Shown piece after piece: positions 11,005-20,641 of a stretch of DNA of 64,000 nt; position 1 is the first letter of the stretch; each line of letters begins with the position of its first letter. The notes under the pieces are model-generated. The model had not been told where the DNA came from, ran no database searches, and worked only from the letters and a program-made list of their open reading frames with translations. The translations under genes were made by a program, and so were the position numbers. The DNA lies in the NCBI GenBank assembly GCA_947652605.1, contig OX393579.1, positions 21,349,674-21,413,673 on the forward strand. Reading direction: 5' to 3'. This DNA is from Elmis aenea. Taxonomy: Eukaryota > Arthropoda > Insecta > Coleoptera > Elmidae.

Positions 11005-12871
11005 TAGGGTTTCTTTCCAGGGATCCCGGTCCATTTCAAGCTATTTTATATTTCCCGGGAACTACTTATTGTTCCGGGAATTCCCGGGAATGTTTAAAAA
11101 TTTTATTTTTGTTTATTTTGTGGTAAGATCTTTATAATACTATCATAACTTATCAAAATTTATTATAAATATCTTTACCAACAGTAAAATTATGGAAAAA
11201 CAGTTTCGTATTTCAAAATAATTTTTTTGTTTTATAATAACTAATAATTATGTACACCAGTACACCCGTAGTATGGCGTAAAGGAGCCCGGTCTTCATGA
11301 CAAAGTTAATATCTTCAAAATACTTTTTAGTTCTATTTTTGTGTACCCTGGTAATGCGAAGCAAAATAGCTTATAAATGACATTTTATTGATAAAAACAA
11401 TGTTTTATTGCTGCTAGATGCTCTCAAGACAATTTCATACGCATCAATAGAGACTGAGTAAGCATTTTATGTAGCAGCACTTGTTAATAAATTAAGAATA
11501 AGACTATCTGGCCGAAGCATAGATCACCTTTGTTTTCTTAAATCATTTTACAAAAACTCAATTTAAGAATTATGTTATTGTGTTTATTAAAATGTAATTC
11601 CATTAAAAAGGTTATAAATACCCAAATGTATGTCTCTCTCACCAATAATATTTTATTATTTATAATAATTACGAAGCAAAATGTATTACATATATGACTT
11701 GGAGTTGTTTTTAACCCTTTCACTGTCAAGCCCGTAAATATATGTTGTGCAAGAAGCTATTGTCAAAACCGTAAATATACGTTATTCTGTCCCTCAGAGT
11801 TAAAAATTCTGGTGAATGCGCCGGGTTAAAAAAATGATCCAATTTTAAGGTAAATTATTTATTATCCTTGTTAATAGGGGAGTAACAAAAAAGTGTTTTT
11901 TAACAAAAGTTGTTGGAATTTATTAGCTATAGGTATAACTAACAACTATTTTTAAATGTACAGAGTATTTAGTTTTCGAGAATCAGTATGCAACTTTACT
12001 ATTTCAAATAGAACACCCTCTATAGTTTTACATTTTCTTGTAAATAAATCAATTACCATTAAAAAATATTCAGCATGTTTTTGTCTTAAGTTAATATTTC
12101 TAGAATTATTATTCTGGTGGATGCGTAGGGTCAAAAATTAAGCTAATTGTAAGACAAATTATTTGTTATCTCCGTTATTAGGGTAGTTACAAAGAAGTTT
12201 TCTTTCACAAAAACTGTTGGAAATCATGAGTTACATTCTAATTACACATTTGTTAAATCTTCATAGAATAAAATGCATAAAACTTTTCTACAAATCACGG
12301 TGGTTTTGAAAACCCAACGACAACTTTTTTTCGATTATCTTCTGTTTTGTCTTTGACGGTATGAATTTTTAAATTACGCATCCACCAGAATGATAACTTT
12401 AGAAATATTAACTTAAGACAAAAACATGCTTTATATTTTTTAATGGCAATTAGTTTATCTACCAGAAAACGTAAAAATATACAGGGTATTCTATTTGAAA
12501 TAGTAGTTGCATATTGATTCTCGAAAACTAAATAATCTGTGCATATAAAAATAATTGTAGGTCATATAGCTAATAAATTTCAACAACTTTTGTGAAAAAA
12601 ACTTTTTTGTTACTCCCCTAATAACAAAGAATAAATAATTTGTCTTAAAATTAGCTTAATTTTTTAACCCGGCGCATTCACCAAAATTTTTCTTTTAAAA
12701 ACAAAAAACCCGACAGACGGCCTGTACATACAAAAATTACCCGACAGCGTTCCTCACCTCTTTTGGGTTATTTAATTAAAAACATTGACATAATTTATTA
12801 AACCCCGGGATCCCGGGAAATCCCGGATTTCTTAAAAGCAAAATGGTCAAATATGAGAAACCCTAGCCCTA
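11005..12871. mobile_element. hAT-type element carrying a nested foldback
   Basis: The left end TAGGGTTTCT and right end AGAAACCCTA (followed by GCCCTA) are flanked by GAAGCTAT (10997-11004) and GACGCTAT (12872-12879), an 8-bp duplication with one mismatch. Subterminal TTCCCGGGAA-type palindromes (11050-11092 and 12805-12828) resemble those of the element at 9365-10242, so the two are probably related families. No transposase survives. A large foldback (11806-12691) fills much of the interior and is likely a later insertion. Confidence 0.8.
11806..12691. repeat. Foldback made of a ~300-bp repeated unit
   Basis: A unit starting ATTCTGGTGAATGCG at 11811 recurs in direct orientation at 12109 (ATTCTGGTGGATGCG) and in inverted orientation from 12690 leftward, with a fourth inverted start near 12385. 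Each arm is thus about 1.3 units long. Within each arm sits a CAGGGTGTTCTATTTG-like motif or its degraded form (about 12012 and 12480), the same terminal motif as other TA-flanked MITEs here. The frames at 11952-12141 on both strands are this repeat. No coding function. Confidence 0.75.
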
Positions 12872-12883
12872 GACGCTATGTTG

Positions 12884-13444
12884 TGTGACGACCCGCTTGG
12901 CATATTGTTTTTATTTTACTTCAGGGCTACTTTATTAATTTTTAAATGAATACATAAAACAAATACTGACACATCAGTTACTTAAGCATGTAACACTTTA
13001 AAAGGACCAGCTTTAGTTAAACAAATTAACATTAAATTATTAACAATCGCAAAAGTCACTGTTGATGGAGTTTGTTAATCAACAAACTATTTATTGATAA
13101 ATTTCTACATCATAACTAGAACAAAATACTCGTATAAATGTGCTTATAAAAAAGAATGACGAGGATACAACTACAATAAAAAGATATAATAGCAGAGACC
13201 AAAATCTTGGGACAGTCGTGTTTAGGTAATTAAGAATTAACCACCAACAAATGTAAGGCTTGTCGAAAAATAAAGGAGTTGGTCGTTGAAATTGTTGTTT
13301 TATTTGTTTCTTATTGCGTAATAATTGCTCTAGACCTGTGTGTTACGTAAAAGAACCAAAATTAACAACAATAAACATAAGAGTAACAATTGTAATGATA
13401 CTCTTCCTTAACAGTGCGGCAGTGTACAAGTACGGTCCGTCACA
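12884..13444 (+). repeat. Solo LTR (copy 1)
   Basis: This 561-bp stretch starts TGTGACGACCCGC and ends GTCCGTCACA. It aligns along its length with 55426-56046, sharing for example ACAACTACAATAAAAA, CCAAAATCTTGGGA, AATAAAGGAGTT and ATAATTGCTCTAGAC. A TATAAAAAAGAATGA motif near 13144 and AATAAA near 13269 fit promoter and polyadenylation signals of a plus-strand LTR. No internal coding region or second LTR is adjacent, so it is best read as a solo LTR. I could not see a clean target-site duplication for this copy. Confidence 0.7.
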
Positions 13445-14284
13445 ACTAATACCGCATTTAACTACAAAAAAAGCAGAACCGTGGTTTAATCTAAAAAAAA
13501 AAAAAAAAAAAAAAACGAATGCAAAATAGGAGAAAGGACTCTGGGGAATAAAAAATATGTTAGATAAGAAAACAAAGAAAATAAACTGAGTTGTTAAAAT
13601 TTTTGACTTCCTACAATCTCTCATAATATCTAAGCTATCAACAAAAAAATAAGTTAGAGTGTACATTTCTTTTTAGATATGCCCAAAAAAATTAACAGGA
13701 TTTATAAAACAATAATAAAACGAACTTTGCGAAGTCTACAAATTATTTTAATGCTAAACGAACTGCAATGATTTTCGTCTTGATTTAGCGCATGAGAACT
13801 CAACGATCAATTTAAGGTCGATATATTTTTAATTTTAAATTTCAGCCTGGTTCGCCGTAACGGCTGCACCGCCGTATTTACCTCACTGTACGTAATAAAA
13901 CAAAAAAAAAACTTAAAGAAAAGCTAATGAGGATGATTGCTAATAAATTTTCTAAAAGACATTAAAAATGAATAAAAAAATGCTTGTGTAGTAAAGAATG
14001 GAATGAAAGAAAATTTTAAGCCCTTTTTTTAAAGAAATTAAACTTCAGAGTTTATTCAGCAAGACCGAATAAAGCTAAATAATCATTAAAACGTCAACAA
14101 TGGCCTCGAATGATGATATTAAAACCTATAATAATATATTTGTTTGATAGTACTTCATATTACAGCAGTTTTTAATAAAAATGATAATACAAGTAGGTGA
14201 TAACAGGTTTTAATATTTTTAACGGCTAAATGAAGAATAAAAGAAACAGAAGTAGTTTATTATAATTTTGTATAAATACTGTAT
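13445..14284. other. Unassigned DNA with an A-rich run
   Basis: An uninterrupted run of more than 20 A residues lies at about 13494-13516. It could be the tail of an old retroposed sequence on the plus strand, but nothing recognisable lies upstream apart from the solo LTR. The minus-strand frame at 13343-13666 reads through this run as poly-F and is not a gene. Confidence 0.45.
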
Positions 14285-14568
14285 AACACTTATATTCAAA
14301 TTCGAGGGCGCCCATGGGGATCTCACTTATTACTGAAGATAGAGGGTAGGTTTACATTTGGCAAAGTTGCTAAATTTGGTGCTCATTAATAGTCCGAAGA
14401 GAAATTGGACATATATCAAACGGTATCCGAGAAAATGTGTTTTAAATGTGTAAAAACGTTGCCCAAGCAACTTTTTAAGCCGAATCGGATGGTGGTCACA
14501 AATTTTTCCTAGGTCGATTCGTTTTTGTTTTAGACAACCAACTTTGTTTTTTGTTATGGGCAGCATAT

Positions 14569-14838
14569 TGTCACGACCAAGGGGTTAGCTTAGTCGAAGG
14601 GGGTCGTAGCTGCAGGAGGTACAAGTAAAACGCCGATGTACTTAATCTAATTTATTATAAACTAACTTAAAACCTACCTTTCGTCTGGGGGGTTATATGC
14701 CCGCAATCCACACACTTGGGACACCGCCGCGAGATATTAACAGAAGGGGCGACCCCTTGAGCTGTTTGTCTATATAATTGTACAGTTCCCCCCTTTCCCC
14801 CGTATAAGGAGAAAGAGATGAACGAACATAGACTTACA
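14569..14838. repeat. Possible LTR or unclassified insert inside MITE B
   Basis: The left arm of the palindrome stops matching its partner after ...GGGCAGCATAT, where a GC-richer stretch beginning TGTCACGACC starts. A plausible end is ...GACTTACA near 14838. On the minus strand this would read TG...CA with a TATA-like ATTATATAGAC and an AATAAA. No target-site duplication was found, and the right boundary is a guess. Confidence 0.3.
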
Positions 14839-14889
14839 GTCAAGGGCTACGCGATTCGCTGACCATAAATGCTGAATCGCAATTTAGAA

Positions 14890-14980
14890 TACTTCGCGAT
14901 GATGTTAATTTAATAATCCATTTATATAACTAATTATGGTTCGTGGCAATATCGCGTTTTTCTTCGTTATTAAAGTTCAT
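14890..14980 (-). pseudogene. Start of a mariner-type transposase, broken
   Basis: An ATG at 14980 on the minus strand opens MNFNNEEKRDIATNHN and then a stop. The opening MNFxNEEKRDI is typical of the N-terminal helix-turn-helix (DUF4817-like) of mariner-superfamily transposases and resembles the MNFTFNEYADM start of the intact enzyme at 39309. Only about 16 residues are readable. Its position in the middle of palindromic MITE B suggests it is what remains of the parent gene. The assignment rests on a short motif. Confidence 0.4.
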
Positions 14981-15527
14981 TTTTACGACTAACAGTCCTT
15001 CAAAACTTTTAGTTTGTTGATCGGTTGTCATGGAAACAACGTAAACTACAATGACCGGCCAACCTCATTTATAATGTTTATTGTTTAAAACGTATTTTTT
15101 CAAATATCACAATGAAAGAAAAACTAAAATACCATGTATGATACATCAATGGATTTAGAAAAATAAATGCTATTTGATAATGTAAATAGCAAAAGTTGCG
15201 CCCATAAGAAAAAACAAAGTTGGTTGTCATAAAACAAAAACGAATCGATCTAGGAAAACTTTGTGACCACCATCCGATTCGGCTTAAAAAGTTGCTTGGG
15301 CAATGTTTTGACACATTTTAAATATTTCAAACTCCGAAGGAGTTATAAACGATTTACAAAAATCGCATTTTCCAGTTTTTCCTAATTTTCTCGGATACCG
15401 TTTGAGATATTTCCGATTTCTCTTCGGATTATTAATGAGCACCAAATTTAGCAACTTTGCCAAATTTAAACCTATACCTATAATAAGCGAGATCCCCATG
15501 GGGGCCCTCGAATTTGAATCACCCTGT

Positions 15528-16277
15528 ATATGTATAAAAGCTATTTTACAGGCCGTTTAGGCCCAGAGCTTGGTAGTGTTCTTCCACATTCTTCTCTTTT
15601 TCGCTTTCTTCCTCCAATTCATTATGTTTTTCTTTCTTAGTTCTGCCTCAACAGCTTCTCTCCATCTTTTTCTGGATCTTCCTTTTTTTCTTGTATGTAG
15701 GCTTTTTTCAAGCTATCTCTTTTATTATTCTGCTGTCCTCCCTTCTCTCGATGTCCTATTGTATTCTTCTGGCATTTATTACTTTGTCTATGGTTGCTTT
15801 TTTGACAATTGTATATACCTCCTCGTTCTTCTTATATATCTCTCATCTGTTCTCTTTCCTCCCACTATTTCCCATCTTCTTAGAGCTTCCTTTGCATTTT
15901 TGTTCAGTACCCAGGTCTCACACCCATAGATCGCTGTAGGTCTTAGTATTGTTTTATACAAACGTAGTTTGGTGCTTCTAGATAACTGTTTCGCTCTTAT
16001 TAGGTTATTTAAAAGCTCCTGCATTTTTGTTGGCTTTCAGTATTCTCATGTTTATGTCTTTTTGTTCTTCCATTCTGTTTATGAGTAGTGTCCGTCCGTA
16101 AGTACACAAATTCATTTACTTCCTTAAATTCCCCTACCACTAGCCTGTCTTCTATTGTTTGTTGTCCTATTCTCATTAGCTTGGTCTTATCTTTGTTTAT
16201 CGTTAATCCCATTTTTTGTGCTGCCTCTGCCATTCTGCCTGTGATCTCTCCCAGTTCCTTCAAAGTTCTTGCCACTT
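15528..16277 (-). pseudogene. LINE ORF2 (reverse transcriptase C-terminal part), 5'-truncated and frameshifted
   Basis: On the minus strand, reading from 16275, the protein runs MGLTINKDKTKLMRIG, GEFKEVNEFVYL, then after a frameshift KQLSRSTKLRLYKTILRP and YGCETWVLNKNAKEALRRWE, and ends with a basic GRSRKRWREAVEAELRKK segment and TTKLWA followed by a stop. These are the thumb and connection regions that follow the catalytic YADD box. The YADD box is absent because the copy is 5'-truncated at about 16277. The same ending (TTKLWA, stop, then GGCCTAAACGGCCT with one difference) occurs in the copy at 43404-44389, so both belong to one family. The clade resembles endonuclease-type LINEs of insects; I cannot fix it further. 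Confidence 0.8.
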
Positions 16278-17032
16278 ATTGAGAAAAAAATATATTACCA
16301 ACTTTAGTCATTAGTGAGAAAACTTAATAGTGTCTCAAGGTACGTTTTTTTAAATAATTTAGGTAAACACATGAGTATAATACATAATACTAAAAAATTG
16401 AGTGCACGACTAAAATATTCCTCAGCGAATTTTGCAAAAATTAGATTGTACATTGTTTCAATTAACCGTTTAGTACCATTTAATATATTACAGTAATTAT
16501 TTAGGGACTTTTACGAACCACCGCTTTTAATTTCTCTCATTTTAAATCTAGTCTGCCAAATTACATGAATCAATTACCGGTTTCCCGAAAACCAATAAAA
16601 TTTACACTTTATTTGCACGAAATTAATGGATTTCTTTTTCACAGCGAACGTAATGTATCAGCAAATATAAAATCTACCACGTCATTAATAATAAATTAAA
16701 GTATCTTTACCGAAAATATTGACTTTCTTTGGTATTTTTCCCTTGATTGAATGATCAAACAAGCAAGCAAATTAAACGATATAATTTTATGATGCACTTA
16801 AGGTATAAAATGTTTGTTACAAACTAAATTAAAGTACATCTTGTATGTCACAATTACGCAAACATGTTGCCACTGGCCAAACAAGGGCTGCAATTTATTA
16901 TCATAACCTAAATAACGCTGACCATAGATTAAATTGTATTTTTTACCCGCGTTCTTTTCGTCTTCTAAGGAACGTTCAATGAAGTTGTATGATTTTTAAG
17001 TATCATAAAAAGCAACATCAGAGTAATACAAA
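16278..17032. other. Unassigned AT-rich DNA
   Basis: No supported feature. The 60-codon frame at 16314-16496 has no recognisable motif. Confidence 0.5.
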
Positions 17033-18548
17033 CTTTTCAAAATAAAATACTAAGGAACATCGAAGATGCACCCTGGTACATTAGAAACGATGATCTTCAT
17101 AGGGACCTTGGAGTAGAGTTTGTGGATAGTGAAATTCAAAAGTTTTCGAGAAGCCACAAAGAAAGACTACTGCAGCACGTGAAATCGAGGCTATCTAGAT
17201 TCTCGATCACAAATACAGGGTGTAAATAAAGTGTGGTACACCCCCTTTTTTTTCTTTAGTTTTAATTTTAAATAAATAAAATTATAGACATATGATATGT
17301 GCAAAAAACCGGGCTTTTTGAGCCGTTGCACACATTTGTTTCACTTCCGGTTTCGCCGGAAATGACCCTCTATATTTTTACATTTTTGGAAAGAGGAAGG
17401 GATTTTGGATACAAATGCACTATTTTGATTAATTTTTATAACCTCAAAATTTGTTTTAAACAAAATTTAGTTTTATATTAAGGGTGCCATGACCTGCACA
17501 AATTGATTTTAATTATGTCAACAATTGTCCAAAAAACGTTTTTGTAAATTTTAAATGACATTTAGGTAACTTTAATCGACTTTGAAGGTTGCTGAATCGG
17601 TTTTTTGACAAAAAGTCAATTTTTTTAAATGAAACCATGCTGGTACTAGCGGTTATTTAAATGGAGCATCTTCTAACGAATCCATCAATACCAAAAACTT
17701 GTATTTTTATTAAGAGTCTACTTTAAAAATTTCAAATTATTGTGAAAATTTATTAAGAGATCCTTTTAATGGCAGTAATCTAATTATGTTAAAATGATTA
17801 CCAACATTTTTGGACTTTTTAATTAAATTACTATAGTAGTTAAACATAAAACAACAATCATTTGTTTTGTTGTAGTTATGCACAGTGTACTGCGATTAAC
17901 AGGACCTCCTAATAAATTTTTACAATAATTTGAAGTTTTTGAAGCAGACTGATAATAAAAATACAAGTTATTGGTATCCATGGATTTGTTAGAAGATGCT
18001 CCATTTAAATAACCGCTAGTACCAGCGTTCCATTTAAAAAAATTGACTTTTTGTCAAAAAACCGATTCCGTAACCTTTAAAGCCGATTAAAGTAACCTAA
18101 ATGTCATTTAAAATTTACAAAAACGTTTTTTGGACAATTGTTGACATAATTAAAATCAATTTGTGCAGGTCATGGCACCCTTACTATAAAACTAAATTTT
18201 GTTAAAAAAAAATTTGAGGTTTTAAAAGTTAACCAAAATAGTGCATTTGTATCCAAAATCGCTTCCTCTTTCCAAAAATGTAAAAATATACAGGGTGTTC
18301 CATTTAAAATAACAAAGTTGGGGTCATTTCCGGCGAAACCGGAAGTGGAATAAATGTGTGCAACGGTTCAAAAAACCCGGTTTTTTGCATATATCATATG
18401 TCTTAATTTTCATTTATCTAAAATCAAAAATAAAGAAAAAAAAGGGGGTGTACCACAGTTCATTTACACCCGGTATAGTCAGGACACTCAAAAGAAAAAA
18501 CCCTTTGAGCTGGTATAATGTGACACTATTAGTGCTTAAAAAAAAGTA
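17033..18548 (+). pseudogene. Jockey-type LINE C-terminal remnant, split by a MITE
   Basis: From about 17033 the plus strand reads FQNKILRNIEDAPWYIRN, then DDLHRDLGVEFVDSEIQKF and HKERLLQHVKSRLSRFSIT. This matches the last part of jockey-type ORF2 proteins, which have a QNKVLRxIxxAPWYVRNxxLHRDLxI segment. The reading stops where a MITE begins at 17216. After the MITE ends (18473) it resumes as RTLKRKNPLSWYNV and reaches a stop at 18548, matching the LKR(R/K)KPxxL ending of the family. The MITE therefore landed inside the remnant after it had inserted. The reverse transcriptase core is missing. A separate and longer jockey-type copy lies at 20535-23477. Confidence 0.8.
17216..18473. mobile_element. 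Palindromic TA-flanked MITE (family C)
   Basis: The ends CAGGGTGTAAATAAAGTGTG and its inverse (TTTACACCCGG) are flanked by TA at 17214-17215 and 18474-18475. The arms are complementary for more than 500 bp, including the palindrome-like CCGGTTTCGCCGGAAATGA and CATTTCCGGCGAAACCGG. The middle (about 17765-17940) is the non-palindromic loop. A second copy lies at 31697-32720. No coding capacity; the frames at 17299 and 18358 are arm sequence. Confidence 0.85.
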
Positions 18549-19820
18549 GAGTCAGTGTTTGTGTTAGTGCACAAGAATAGAGTGCCAAATGCTAGAACAG
18601 ATAAGAGACGCCAATAGGTCCTAACTTTTTTATAGTATATTAGGAATAGTTAAGACTAAAAATATCTGATGAAAACTTAAGAAAATAATAATTTTAACAT
18701 ACTTTTACCAATTATTGTTTAATTTGGAATCATTGGTACAATTTTAATATTTTATAAACCAGAATTGCAAAAGAAGAAATAAGGAATTTACATGTCACGC
18801 AGTTACTCTTAGTAGAACTGAAACAGCCCTCTCGTATATAGCCTTATTAACTTATTTATTTCGAGCAATGCTCTTAAATCAATGAAAGCACAATCTCGGA
18901 ACAGTTCAGCAACGTGCTCCAAGATTTGTTTGCCATGTAATTACTCATTCCACTTAAAACCTGTGAAAAGTGCCAGATGTAAGCAATCTCTTGGCACTTG
19001 CGTAAATTATCTAGGAGTTGCGGTAATCTTATCTGGATTTAAAAAACCCGTGCTATATTTACTGCAAACTTTGAATGAGTAAATAAAGAAGTTGGCCATT
19101 AACATTATTTGCATGGCATTTTTATGCAAATTAAAAGAACGGGAGGCGCTAAACTCGTCGTTGTAAAGTTAATCTTTTAAAAAGTGTAAAACAAAATATT
19201 TGTAAAGTATAGTGGCACATGTTTCAAAATTATTAGCTTAATTATAGCATTTTATCAGCATTAAAAAAAGCTGTAGATGAGATTACAGCGCCTGCTAGAT
19301 TATCCCGGGAAAGTACATAATCTCTAGAGTGTTTTATGGCTCGTCGTATATCAATTTGCTTAATTTTTTCTACGTACTATAAATTTAAAGTAGAGGTGTT
19401 ATGGTATTTTCACAAAAAATTAGGTGCTTTAAAATTTTAAAAAGGGACAAAAAATAAACCAATTTTTAATGAAAAATGAAAAAAAATGCCAATTTATAGT
19501 GCCTGGGAAATTCAGGGAAGAAGTCTAATTTCGTCCCGGAATCCTGTTACAAGCAAAAATGTCCAAGTTGACGCGCACTAGTTGTACGTAGCAATGATCA
19601 TTTTTGACAGTTGCATTTAAATATATATTTTTTTTATCTGTATTTTTTTTATTGCACCTAGCTACTTTAGCCAACCAGCAATTTGTCTTAATGATAGTTC
19701 ATTTAAATAATAAATAATTAATAAATCTACTGACAAAGAGATAAAAGTCCCAAAACTACTACAAATGTTCTTCAAAACATTTTTTTTACAAATAGAATAG
19801 TCGATTATTTATAAAACATA
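18549..19820. other. Jockey 3' flank and unassigned DNA
   Basis: The first ~100 bp may be 3' UTR of the jockey remnant. A CCCGGGAAAGT motif at 19304 and TCCCGGAATCCTG near 19535 recall the subterminal motifs of the hAT elements at 9-13 kb, but I found no TIR or duplication. The 66-codon frame at 18882-19082 is not recognised. Confidence 0.45.
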
Positions 19821-19984
19821 CACAGTGCTGCGCAAAAGTATGGAAACAAAAAAATATGTAGAACACTTTTGACGAATTTACAATAAAATTTTGTATCTGA
19901 CCGTTATTGTATATTCCGATTCGATGAAAATATTGAGGTTACAACAAGAATTCCGGTTCAATCGGAAACGAACCCAAACTTTCA

Positions 19985-20345
19985 CCTGTCATGATCATCA
20001 TCGTGTCCTCTTTTACCCGTACGTGTCGAGGTTTGTTCTTTCATATAACTTCTCTTCAACAAAGTTCTTGTTTCCTCCCATATGAGTTTCCTCTACGTTT
20101 TAGTATATCCACTACGCTGTTGTTCCAGGTTGTTCTAGCGTCCCCCTCTGGTTTTACCTATTTTTCTGGCTTCCCATAGTTTCTTAGTTTGTCTTGTGTT
20201 GTCCATTCGTATTAAATGGCCTGTCCACTTTAATTTCTTTTCCTCTTTTTAACTTTTCAGTAATTGTCTTATGTGTTCGTTTCTTATTTTATCTACTCTT
20301 TTTACCCACTTTCAACTGTATATTTTTATTATTTTTGGATATCTT
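19985..20345 (-). pseudogene. LINE ORF2 extreme C-terminal fragment
   Basis: The minus strand encodes KWTGHLIRMDNTRQTKKLWE and then, with frameshifts and stops, a basic GKTRGGR segment and NNLEQQRSG. The W-x-GH-x-x-RM motif followed by a basic GRxR segment marks the end of ORF2 in several insect LINEs. The fragment ends in GACACGATGATGATCATGAC-like sequence at the junction with MITE D. The catalytic domains are absent. Confidence 0.65.
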
Positions 20346-20641
20346 CTTCAATTTACTTTAAAAAAATGTTCAAGGGTAAATGGGTCCACCTAGATTTAAA
20401 CTTAAGAATGGTAAAGTTAAATCTTTACTATGAAACATGTCAAAAATTCATAGGGAAAAGATAAAATTAGAATATTCTTGTTTTTTTTATAATTGTTCCA
20501 AATTTACCGCTGTAGGTATACCTTTATAACGTACTTTTTTTTTTTTTTTTTTTTTCTCCCAGAACATTTGCCATCTGTCCGAAGACAATAAACAAATCCT
20601 TTGACATTGACACAATTAAAATGACGAAACAGAGAGACATG

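Larger units (their letters stand above)
14285..15525. mobile_element. Palindromic TA-flanked MITE (family B)
   Basis: The right end reads ATTTGAATCACCCTG before TA at 15526. The left arm contains ATTCAAATTCGAGGG near 14294. Arms of about 280 bp are complementary, including CCCATGGGGATCTC, CAAAGTTGCTAAATTTGG and the CCGATTCGGCTTAAAAAG-type core. A second, shorter copy lies at 60205-60846. A broken transposase start sits inside on the minus strand (14890-14980), and an LTR-like segment interrupts the left half (14569-14838). The long frames at 14330, 15078 and 15284 are arm sequence. Confidence 0.75.

Noticed and set aside
11711..12790. Possible further piggyBac element (TTAACCCTTTCACTGTC at the left, CTTTTGGGTTA at the right)
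   Set aside because: The right side lacks TTAA next to the GGG and the TIR match is weak. The resemblance may come from AT-rich DNA.
13343..13666. 107-codon minus-strand frame
   Set aside because: It reads through a run of more than 20 A residues as poly-phenylalanine and overlaps the solo LTR.
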